Notes under the pieces: model-generated
Databases searched by the model: none
Seen by the model: the letters and a program-made list of their open reading frames with translations, nothing else
What the model was told of the DNA's origin: nothing
Made by a program: the position numbers and the translations under genes
Part shown: in pieces, positions 1 through 7,653 of the stretch
How the letters are laid out: each line of letters opens with the position of its first letter
Numbering within the stretch: the stretch's first letter is position 1
Assembly (NCBI GenBank): GCA_036939975.1
Contig: JALLPB010001124.1
Location: forward strand, 1 to 11,090
Direction of reading: 5' to 3'
DNA from: Cyclostephanos tholiformis
Taxonomy: Eukaryota; Bacillariophyta; Thalassiosirophyceae; Thalassiosirales; Thalassiosiraceae
Length of the DNA: 11,090 bases

Positions 1-198
1 GCTTTACTAATGGTCTCGCAAAATACTTAAAAAAAAAAAAAAATTGAAACATTTTGGCCGACCCAAAAGGCTGACTAAACTCGTACCCACTAACACAAGA
101 GGCATATTATTTTTGCATTTACCATGATGCTCTCATGAGAATAGTAGCTATGAGTAAGCATGATTAGCCAAGTGAGATTATCTTTGCTACTTACCATA
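1..198. other. AT-rich non-coding flank
   Basis: No coding stretch is supported here. The only obvious structure is a run of 15 A residues near position 29-43. The segment ends at the left terminus of the inverted-repeat element that starts at 199. Confidence 0.5.
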
Positions 199-220
199 TA
201 GGCCAGGGTTTAAGCAACAG
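199..220 (+). repeat. Left terminal inverted repeat
   Basis: This 22-bp sequence, beginning TAGGCCAGGG and ending GCAACAG, is the inverse of the right-hand copies at 469-507. It marks the left boundary of the small element. Confidence 0.6.
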
Positions 221-468
221 CTATTGTATTTAGGATGTGACAGCTAAATCGTGCAACCAGTTTTTTCCTGCCAACCCCTGAAAGTTTCATTTTTTGTTTG
301 GATAAAGGGCTGGGGTAAATGTCATGAGTCGACCCAAGTATATAAAAAATGCGAAATTTTGCACGTAATGTATTGATTGCTTTGGGAGTATCTGAAAATG
401 ACCGCATTGCATTGCAATTTAATTCTGCCTATTTTTTATTATCTGACTAATTTAGATAGATTTAGTGT

Positions 469-507
469 CTGTTGCTTAAACCCTGGTGTTGCTTAAACCC
501 CGGCCTA
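469..507 (-). repeat. Right terminal inverted repeat, tandemly doubled
   Basis: Two head-to-tail copies of TGTTGCTTAAACCC lie at 470-483 and 487-500. The outer copy carries one C/T difference (CCCCGG against CCCTGG) and ends in GGCCTA, matching the start of the left arm. Doubling of one terminus only is unusual. Confidence 0.6.
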
Positions 508-714
508 TCTCTTTATCCCCCTTACATACATTCCAGAATTTTGGGACAAATGGCTGTTTGAGTAACAGGATTTTTTATTTTGTTAACCTAATTCCTAGGT
601 AACTACGTATGTAGAAAGTACTGGCAACTTCAAAATGGCAGGAAACTTTTTTGGGGGGGGGCTTCGAGCTGATGCGGGACAAATAATTGGCTTACACCAT
701 GGTCATCCACCATG
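508..714. other. Non-coding spacer with G9 run
   Basis: No gene is seen. A run of nine G residues lies at 653-661. A short direct repeat (CACCATG) sits just before the TTAA at 715. Confidence 0.4.
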
Positions 715-732
715 TTAACCCCTAGAACAAAG
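715..732 (+). repeat. Candidate piggyBac terminus: TTAA then CCCCTAG
   Basis: The sequence TTAACCCCTAGAACAAAG lies 34 bp beyond the transposase stop codon (768-766). PiggyBac elements insert at TTAA, and their terminal repeats begin with a CCC-rich motif such as CCCTAGAAAG, so position and sequence both fit the transposase 3' end. No inverted partner followed by TTAA was found to the right of the transposase start, so the assignment rests on one end only. Confidence 0.4.
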
Positions 733-765
733 TAAATATCGAATATCATCACTAGTAATCAACAT

Positions 766-3572
766 CTAATCTCTGTATCCCTTGTACAAACTCAAATCAA
801 CGCCATGGAACTCATTGGCACAAGCAGCGCAAAGATTTACATTACACACTAAGCACCTTTCGACTCGCTTTTGCTTTGTAGCCTTCTTTGCTGCTTTCCT
901 CTGAGCTTCATTGTACTTGTGCATATACTAAAAGTAGCAATACTGGCACCTGTCATCATCTCTGGCTCACGCCCAGGCATGTCTCAGTTCATCATGGCAG
1001 TGTGAGAAATGAGCTCCACTCTCCCACGTCTCCTTCATCATCTTAGTTGGCCGGACTTCGTCAAGATATTTATTGACCTTCTTGACATCCGTGAGGTCAA
1101 CTTTTCCAGGTGGTTTATTCTTACCGTAAACCAAAGATGTCCACATCAAGTTTGCTAATGACACAAGCAATGCATCATTTTTCTTCTGAACAAGACTGAC
1201 TTGCTTGCATGTAGCCTCAGGGAATATCATATCGTAAGCAGGCTCCTCCAAGAATTTTGCATGCATCCACTTCCGGGGGATTTTCCCCTTCTTTTGTGCC
1301 TTCTCCTCTTTGTACATTGCTGTGTATATTTTGTAAGCATTAACACCAGCGACACCAATTCCCCAAATGAAAAAAGACCACCACCATTTTTGATTCTGCA
1401 ACCATCGGTCTGGCCAATAATTGCCACGTAGCTGATCGGCCATGTCAACTGAGTTCATATGATGGTTGTAATCATTTATTAAATTCAAATGAAGGTGTTT
1501 CATCATCTTCTTTTGTTTGTTGTGTGCGCTCCACACCTTCTTTTCAAGAACCACCCACTCAATGCAATCACCAGCATTCGATAAGATGTGCATTGGCTTT
1601 GTGTCATAAACCAACACAGCAAGCAAGTCTGGACAAGCCTCTGCATTTGTCAGCCATGCTGCCTTCGTTGTCCCCCGCAACTTCTCAGCATCTCACTTGT
1701 TGATCTCCTCTCTTTGGATCACCGATGGAGGCACACCACAACCACTCGTACGAACAACACCATGTGCCAAAGCATCCACTTTGTACAAGACCATGAAGAG
1801 TTTTGTGCTGTTGAACAGGTTGTCCATAGCAATCTTTGTCCAAACATTTGGCAACTGTTTGGCAAGCCATAGCACCTTTTGCACTGTGGGGGAAAGGTCC
1901 AAATACTGATCCTCTGGTGGAAAAGGGCCATGGTGGAACCAAAAAGAAAATGTGTATCCATCATCACACAATGCATCACATTGGAAGCCATCACCTTCCC
2001 TCTTGTAGGAAATTCTGAGTTTCATTCCCAATGCTCCCTGAAAACCAATGGTTTGTTCATCAATTGAAACCCACTCACCAGGTATCCACATGTCCTTACA
2101 TTGCTTGTTAAGATGATCGAGGAGCTCCTGGACTTTCCAAAGAGGATTCTTTGCATTAACCTTGGGCTTTTGTGATAGTCTGCCGTCGTAAAAAAATGCC
2201 TAAAATAAATCCAATGGTGCTTACCATCAACAGTCTTTTCTTCATTTTTTTGGACATTGTTGTGTTTCCAAGCAGTGGGTACTTTGCTATGTTATCAAAC
2301 CAAGTGTCAATCCAGGGTTTGGGGGAGAGTCCATTAACAAATAGCATCTTATAAATTTCATCCAGGTCGAATGGTATGAAGTCAGCAAATTTTCCGCTTG
2401 TCTCGGCATCTTCTAAAAGGGCCCTTAGATTGGTGGTGTCCACTGTCCAACTTAAAAACACGGGGGTTAGTTGGGTATCAAAAAAGTCTTTTGGATGTGC
2501 TAACAAGAATTTAGATGGAATCAATTTGCAACAAGCAGTGGAGGGATACCCAGTATGATGGACGTCCTCATGCTGCTGCTGCTGAGTAGCTGACACACCC
2601 CTCTTCATCTTATTTGACACGAACATTGGCTTTTCAATCTTAGCATTTGTTAAAAAATTAGACAGAACACCGCCAGTCGCATTCTCTTGATTTGTAGGTT
2701 TAAAGAACCCAGGTTGGGCACCCGTTGCCATATCTATCCCCACCACTTGTGGTACAGGTTTGGGGGTAAGAAGGATCCATGTATTTCTCCTCTCAGTTTC
2801 AGGGGTTACTTCACGATGATACTTGAACACATCATCACTGATTTTTTAAACCACATCTCCCCAAAAATCTCCAATGCAATTAAAGAAGGCCCTCTTAGTA
2901 CCATTGGGGCTTATATTCAATGCATGCATGATCTCCTTAAGGAAATTTCTGGTGCAGGTTTTTCTTGGAAGTGAACCTCCACCATTTCAAATGAGGGTGC
3001 TGGGGGGGTTTCAGTTTCAGTATTTCCTTCGACAAGTCGCTCTGCTTCTTGTGCAAAGAGGTCAAACTCTGGAACCTCCTCGACAGAACTGCCATTGGCT
3101 TTCACCTCTTCCAATGCATCTTCCTTTTCCATCTGATTGATAAACTCACGAATAACTTGTTCCTCCTCAATATCTCACCTAATGGGATCATCCCCAGAAC
3201 AAACAGAATCTGCATCTGATTTTTGATTGGCAAAATTTGGCAGCTTCTTTGCTGGCGAGAGGCCATCCTCATCATCCTCCTTGTCATCAGTTGAATGACC
3301 TCATTTGAGCATGTTTGGGATGTAGGCATTGTCACTGATGCTGCCCTAGACATCCCCAGCAATGATATTGAACTTATTTGGGACATGACATCAAGCTGGA
3401 TGCGCAATGGTGGTGACACCAGTGATTCAATAGGTTGCAACCTTCCAGGTGAACTAAAATGCCTGGTTATGATCATCAGAGACCCACGCCCAGGTGGTTG
3501 GGCATCATTTCCCATGTGGGGAATGGGTGGCTGAGGTGGTGGGAGGCCAGTGTGGTTGTTGGCTGATGCCAT
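766..3572 (-). pseudogene. piggyBac-like transposase (DDE_Tnp_1_7), degraded
   Basis: A piggyBac transposase excises and inserts DNA at TTAA sites using an RNase H-like aspartate triad. Reading from ATG 3572: a proline-rich and acidic N-terminus (about 3572-2950); an N-terminal transposase domain (about 2930-2195) with FADFIPFDLDEIYKM and WIDTWFDNIAKYPLLGN; the first catalytic Asp in VSIDEQTIGFQG (codon 2061-2059); the second in KIAMDNLFNS (1824-1822); VYDTKPMHILSN near 1605; and the third Asp in NSVDMADQ (1446-1444, with the companion Asp at 1437-1435). The C-terminus reads on past the long open frame to a cysteine-rich finger (CQYC near 948, CLVC near 855, LCAAC near 831, then FH), with the stop at 768-766. 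Lesions: frameshifts near 3290, 2942 and 2190-2196 (A7); stops at 3177-3175 (TGA), 2848-2846 (TAA), 1695-1693 (TGA), 969-967 (TGA) and 930-928 (TAG). Inactive as it stands. The family call is firm; the exact N-terminal start is less so, since an in-frame ATG also lies at 3605. Confidence 0.88.
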
Positions 3573-4497
3573 GGTGATGCTCATTAAATGAGGGCTGAAT
3601 GTCATAGATCTACAGAGGAAATAGTTTTAGATACCTTATTTTAGAGAGGCCAAGTTATTTTTTTACCTCTAAAAAACAATTTCCCCCCCTCCAAAATCAA
3701 TGTGCGCTGATTCATATTTCATCAGGTAGACTTGGTCGACAACATTGGGACCCCAGTAACAGAAGAAAGCTGAGCTTTAAGCATAGGCAATAAAAATGGA
3801 GTGTCAATCTAGCGAATTCTTGAAATATCTGGCCAGAACAAGAAAGTTTTGTGTTTTTTTGTGTCCAAATCCCAGAAAATCGGGCTTTGGGGCATGAGGA
3901 GATACGGTAGCCCTTAGTCTCTAAGAAGGCACAGGTGTAAAACAAGTTGAATCATTTTTTAGTTGCAAATGAAGAAACCATTATGGTTAATAATTGTAGA
4001 TTATGAGATGATGAATAAGAATAAATGAAAATAGCACACTTATTCAACGAGGGACAAATTTCCCCTTCTCATTCTCATCTGCCCCCCCCTGACTTGGTTT
4101 ACAACTTGATCACTGGTGTTGTTGGTGGCATTCCCCAATCTCTCTCTCCATGATGTTGGTTGTAGTGTACTTGTTGTCCTCCTGTATTATTCACAAAGTG
4201 CTGCTTCTCAAGCATCCGTGTCATTTTTTTATCTCTTCCGTCCTCATTTGTATTCATTCTGTTTATTTTCTTGTGGTTCACAACTCTTTCCCTTCATAAT
4301 CTCATCCCCCCATCTCAGAAGAAAGTCTGACTATTGGATTATCAGCTGTTGTCTATCCTCCCTGCATCTTTCACATCTCATCTTGTGCTTATGGTTGGGA
4401 TGTGATGTGGCTGATTTTTGAATTATTTTTTCTCCGGTCATTGTTTGTTCTCACTTTCTCTCTTTTGGTTTATTAGTGTGTACTAGTTTATTTTCAG
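3573..4497. other. Non-coding region, pyrimidine-rich to the right
   Basis: No supported gene. A short imperfect hairpin (CTCTAAA and its inverse) lies around 3650-3673. The sequence ATTTCCCCCCCTCCAAAAT near 3679-3697 resembles an arm of the foldback at 10621-10768. From about 4060 to 4497 the plus strand is rich in T and C with few A/G tracts. A 101-codon plus-strand frame (4116-4421) is rich in Ser, Leu, Cys and Phe, as expected from base composition, so it is not called as a gene. Confidence 0.45.
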
Positions 4498-4773
4498 AAG
4501 CCAAAGACTGACTTTGCCAAATTAATTTTTGACAATGGCGGGTTGCTAACAAAGTACCCGGTTTCTAAGTTTGTCATAGGCCTTGGCTTGTTGGTGGGAA
4601 ACATCCTCGCTAAAGGTCGTGATTTGCTAAATTAGCCAATCGCCAATGTGAGTCGGAGAGCGCCAGCACGCCTTCAAATATTTGGATCCACTACAACAAA
4701 AGAAGCAGATGTCAGATCAGTACAGGTGGTAGAAGACGACCATGTACTATATGATATTCCCACGTGGAAATAA
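4498..4773 (+). pseudogene. Coding-like remnant, product unknown
   Basis: One plus-strand frame reads 92 codons with a single internal TAG (4633-4635) and ends at TAA 4771-4773. The first part has the look of a real protein, with a hydrophobic stretch YPVSKFVIGLGLLVGNILAKG; the second part is hydrophilic (ARLQIFGSTTTKEADVRSVQ). The stretch begins right after TTTATTTTCAG, which resembles a spliceosomal 3' acceptor with its pyrimidine tract, but no convincing upstream exon or donor was identified. I do not recognise the protein. It may be the 3' end of a broken host gene or of an older element into which the neighbouring retrotransposon inserted. It could also be chance, since 92 codons with one stop is not strong evidence. 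Confidence 0.3.
4760..4767. promoter_or_regulatory. G-box/E-box palindrome CCACGTGG
   Basis: A perfect 8-bp palindrome with the CACGTG core bound by many eukaryotic bHLH and bZIP factors. It lies at the left end of the tentative LTR, where enhancer elements would be expected. Function is inferred from the motif and position only. Confidence 0.3.
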
Positions 4774-4792
4774 TCAACACCTCAGCCCGTTG

Positions 4793-4817
4793 GATATCTT
4801 GCAGTCAAAAAGATATC
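4793..4817. repeat. Inverted repeat GATATCTT / AAGATATC
   Basis: Two perfect 8-bp arms at 4793-4800 and 4810-4817 are separated by 9 bases. Each arm also contains the palindrome GATATC. This could be a protein-binding dyad or chance. Confidence 0.4.
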
Positions 4818-5281
4818 GCCGTAGGAATCTGTGGAAATCATACCGGCACATACGAATAGGAATTAGAGATATATCCCATTCAACACCATCCCCGTATGTA
4901 GACTCTAGTATGAACGTGATGATATTTCTGAGCTGACAAAACGCCAACTCTGAGTATGTGCATCGGACATATGAGAATCGTGTGGAATCCTATGCAAAAC
5001 ACATGTTCCTCAACCTCCGATTGAGATCACTTTTAAGCATTAAAATAAGCTCATAATTTCTCATTCTTCATCATCGTTACATGTGCTTCCTCTCTTCATG
5101 GCGGAAGCCCTACCATTCCATAACCTTTCTCCTTAGGTGAAACACTTAGGACACTTTGAATTCGAAACCCTGCAATGTTACGCGAAGCAGTGCATTTTGG
5201 GGGGAAACCGACCTTAGAAGAGCCGATTTTTTTCTTCATTGCGTGAGATCTTCCGACCAATCTACAGTGTGAGGCGGTACA

Positions 5282-5430
5282 CAAGTTTAACAAGAGTCAA
5301 GAATCAGGATTTCCACTCTCTGTGAATTTCAGCTGGCGGCAAAGTTCTGGCGACTCAATATCCACGAGTTCCGCCCATGTGTTCGTACAAGCAACTGATA
5401 CTTTGGGTGGGGCTCTACAAGTATGCAAAA
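5282..5430 (+). other. Leader ahead of Gag
   Basis: This stretch separates the tentative LTR from the preferred Gag start. The Gag frame is open back to 5326 and contains an earlier ATG at 5377. The ATG at 5431 is preferred because it has a purine-rich context (GCAAAAATGA) and begins a typical hydrophilic Gag N-terminus. Confidence 0.4.
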
Positions 5431-6528
5431 ATGAGCACGTCCAACAAGGTGCCCAAGGAGCGAAAGGACTCTGAGTGCAAGAAGGGAAATTTGGGGGCAC
5501 ATCCACCCATCCCCTATGTCCCACCTACGGACCTACTTCAGGCCAAGGAAAATTCGGACGCTATCAAGTTGAAGCTTCTGGATGGGACCATCATCAGTAT
5601 GACGATTTTCGCAAAGGGGAACCCCAAGGAAAACCTCCAGCACGTCATTGCTGTTCTACGTCTCATCAACCAGAAGGGACTAGACTCGAAGTGCAGGGAG
5701 ACCGGCAAGGAACTGGTAAGGATCTCCGAAGTCCTGGAGGCACTAAAGCGCAAACCTAATGGTCCTGAGGGAACAACAGTTTCTGAGAACGACCAGGAAG
5801 TGCTAAAAGAAGAGCTCAAACAAACCCAAGAGATGTGTGAGCTTGCCAAGAAGGAACATGATGAGGCTGTTGCACTAGCATACGAATTCCTACGCAACCT
5901 TCTCGGTGGGGACTCACAGGCCAAATGGGATCGGATCTGTCACAAGATGCACGAGCGTGACTCATGGGCTTCTCTAACTGGTGCGAAGAACGAGGGCAAG
6001 CGCCCCCGTACATGGGCCTCTTTCAAAGACTGACTCAAGCTACGTAAGCTCATGGTCTTCATGACGGAAGCTCCACGAACACTCCTACTGGACCTAGAGA
6101 ATATTGAGCAAATCATGCTCAAGAAATACAACGAGAAAATAAAGGCCCAGGTCAAGGCTACTACAGCCCGTGCAGATGGGAAGGGTATGCCGAAGAAAGG
6201 CACGTCTGAGAAGGGCTCATCTGATCGAGTTCCAAAGAAGGTGCACGCTGAGAAGTTTTGTCAGCTATGCAAGACTCATGGCGGGCCTCACCAGATGCAC
6301 AATACGCGCAAATGCCGTTGCTACAACAAGGAAGGCAAGCCTCTTGGGAATTCTGCGGGAAAGTCTTCTGGTGCAAAGAAGCCCCACAAACAGTTTGGGG
6401 GCAAAAAGGGCTTCGCTTATATGACAGCGATACTCGAGGCCATCCAGAAGAGCCAGAAAAAGGCTGCTAAGTCAAAGAAGCGCAAGAAGCGCGAGTACGA
6501 CTCCAGTAGCGATTCCTACAGTGAATAG
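5431..6528 (+). pseudogene. Retrotransposon Gag, one in-frame TGA
   Basis: Gag packages the element RNA into virus-like particles. The frame runs 365 codons from ATG 5431 to TAG 6526-6528 and is interrupted once, by TGA at 6031-6033; the reading continues in the same frame with the same basic, hydrophilic character. Features in order: a Lys/Glu-rich N-terminus; a probable alpha-helical region about 5790-5910 (DQEVLKEELKQTQEM onward); a lysine-rich linker; a zinc-knuckle-like motif starting at 6259, FCQLCKTHGGPHQMHNTRKC, giving CX2CX9HX4C; and a Lys/Ser tail (KKRKKREYDSSSDSYSE). The knuckle suits binding of nucleic acid. The core carries no domain that I can name. The terminal TAG may also be secondary, because the same frame stays open to 6651 and overlaps the protease frame from 6608. 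Confidence 0.75.
6259..6318 (+). other. Zinc-knuckle-like motif in Gag (CX2CX9HX4C)
   Basis: The ligands read C at 6259-6261, C at 6268-6270, H at 6298-6300 and C at 6313-6315, with extra His residues between. The classical retroviral knuckle is CX2CX4HX4C, so the middle spacing is longer here. A metal-binding role is inferred from the conserved ligand order and the flanking basic regions. Confidence 0.6.
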
Positions 6529-6607
6529 GAATCTGGGTACGGTAACACAGGATTAGGTAGAGACAAGCATCTTAAATTAAGACTGATTTATCTAAAAGGT
6601 GCTTTGA

Positions 6608-7280
6608 GGATTTTGCGGGAAGCCAAAACTCTGTCCGGACACCTGTCCGATTAAAGTTACCGATACAGCCCCTAGTGCCTCGGAGAGTACTAGGGATGTC
6701 AAAAAAGAATTAGAAAGCCAAAAAACAGGCAAGCTCACCGCAGTAGCCACGGTAATGACTAATTTTAAGAAAACAAAAGGTAGTTTACGTAGCGCTACCA
6801 AGAAAAGTAGCTATTTAGCACTTAAATCGAAGGATTTGGCATCTAAAAGGACCAAATTAGAGCTTAAATCGGCTAAAACACGGCCAGTGTGGGTAATTAA
6901 GCCCAAACTGAGCAGCAGCGTGGGCCTAGTTGCTAGCAAAAAAGCAAATAGGGTCCTTCTAGACTCTGGGTCTAGCGGGGACCTCCTTTTAAAAAAAGGG
7001 AGCCTCTAAGTACATACCCATGGTAAAAAGGGCTACTCCACGGTCGTGGGGTACTTCCAATGGGACGTTTGTTACCAAATGTGTGAGGGACATTGAGATA
7101 GCCTTTGTGGACTACTCCGAGAGCAAAAAGATCCGGCTCAGGCCGGATATTGTGGAGTATAGCCCAGGCAAGATGGCCCCTGTGTACAACTTAATCATTG
7201 GCAAGGAAACCATGCATGAATTAGGGGTCATCTTGGATTTCAAAGAAAAAACATACAAATAGATGCAATCTTGTGCGTGA
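6608..7280 (+). pseudogene. Retropepsin (aspartic protease) of the retrotransposon, frameshifted
   Basis: A retropepsin dimer cleaves the Gag-Pol polyprotein. The frame is open from 6608 with a Lys/Ser-rich linker, then NRVLLDSGSSGDLL with the catalytic Asp at 6962-6964 in a DSG setting. It is broken by a one-base shift at the A7 run 6991-6997; reading resumes in the next frame with KYIPMVKRATPRSWGTSNG, a central region, and VYNLIIGKETMHELGVILDF, whose LIIG (near 7194-7205) is the usual second hallmark of the fold. A second shift at the A6 run 7246-7251 produces TAG at 7260-7262, while the alternative frame continues IQIDAIL to about 7275-7280, where homology ends. The start lies in a different frame from Gag, so this element used either translational frameshifting or has an extra indel. 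No reverse transcriptase follows. Confidence 0.8.
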
Positions 7281-7653
7281 TGACTGCCTTTTGTTGTTTT
7301 TTTGTCATAATTGTGTGTAGGGCACTCAGAAAAAAATCTGGCATAGTAATAAATTCATTATTCTTGGTCCAAACCAACCCCAAATCATTGCACTCGTCAC
7401 TTCCCCAACCCACGAATCATATAACAATCAACTGACGTTTGGTGGCTGGAAGGGATGATAATCTTCATGCCATGTAGAATTATTTTCTACATGGCGTGAT
7501 AATCTTCTTTTGTTGTTTTTTGTCATTATTGTGTGTAGGGCGCTCTGAAAAAAAATGGCGAGCCAACAACGAATGACAATGATAAAATCTTTGCACCTGT
7601 TGCTTCCTCCACCCATGATTAATAAATCAATCAACCAACATTGGAAGGAAGTG
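7275..7653 (+). repeat. Two diverged tandem copies of a roughly 200-bp repeat
   Basis: Copy 1 (7275 to about 7453) and copy 2 (7494 to about 7653) share, in the same order, GCGTGAT, TTTTGTTGTTTTTT, TTGTGTGTAGGGC, a run of A, TTGCAC, a C-rich stretch, and the CAATCAAC motif. The period is about 202-219 bp. The left edge of copy 1 is also the point where retrotransposon homology stops. Confidence 0.6.
7466..7498. repeat. Palindrome with 14-bp stem and 5-base loop
   Basis: CATGCCATGTAGAA (7466-7479) pairs with TTCTACATGGCGTG (7485-7498) with one G-T type mismatch. The 11-mer TGATAATCTTC occurs on both sides, at 7456-7466 and 7497-7507, overlapping the stem ends slightly. Confidence 0.65.

Larger units (their letters stand above)
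199..507. mobile_element. Small TIR element (MITE-like), about 309 bp
   Basis: Seen directly: the 18-mer CCAGGGTTTAAGCAACAG at 203-220 is perfectly inverted at 469-486, and a second adjacent copy at 487-507 matches the inverse of 199-219 at 20 of 21 positions. Both outer ends read TA next to GGCC, which would fit a TA target duplication as used by Tc1/mariner-type and some other DNA transposons. The interior of roughly 250 bp is AT-rich, and its minus-strand open frame of 65 codons (210-407) matches nothing I recognise. Inference: a non-autonomous element moved by a transposase encoded elsewhere. The duplicated right terminus could come from nested insertion or slippage. The superfamily assignment is weak because only the TA flank supports it. 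An alternative is a simple foldback repeat. Confidence 0.55.
4743..5281 (+). repeat. Tentative 5' LTR or leader of the retrotransposon
   Basis: The segment begins TGTAC and ends GTACA, a short inverted end as LTRs usually show (TG...CA), and lies directly upstream of Gag. It contains a G-box palindrome and a hairpin near its left end. Against the call: no second LTR copy exists in the window, the bases after 5281 do not start with the common TGG of a tRNA primer-binding site, and no target duplication can be tested. Confidence 0.25.
4743..7280 (+). mobile_element. Ty3/gypsy-like LTR retrotransposon, 5' part only
   Basis: The block contains, in order, a possible LTR/leader, Gag (5431-6528) and aspartic protease (6608-7280). 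Protease homology stops shortly after the conserved C-terminal strand, and the following DNA belongs to a local repeat family whose copies start with GCGTGAT at 7275 and 7494. Reverse transcriptase, RNase H, integrase and a 3' LTR are absent downstream. The right boundary near 7275-7280 is fairly well placed; the left boundary is tentative because it depends on the LTR call. The Gag-then-protease order and the retropepsin type fit Ty3/gypsy. Without reverse transcriptase the superfamily call stays probable rather than certain. Confidence 0.7.

Noticed and set aside
210..407. Minus-strand open frame of 65 codons inside the small TIR element
   Set aside because: Short, with no recognisable motif, and ending inside the terminal repeat. 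Likely chance in a non-autonomous element.
766..3572. Introns as an explanation for the transposase frame breaks
   Set aside because: Homology continues on both sides of each break without missing or extra sequence, leaving no room for an intron.
4116..4421. Plus-strand open frame of 101 codons
   Set aside because: Ser/Leu/Phe/Cys-rich composition follows from the pyrimidine-rich DNA, with no domain or motif.
766..6528. Reassigned TGA codon (alternative nuclear code) to explain the in-frame TGA codons
   Set aside because: TAG and TAA also interrupt the same transposase and frameshifts accompany them, so general decay is the simpler explanation.
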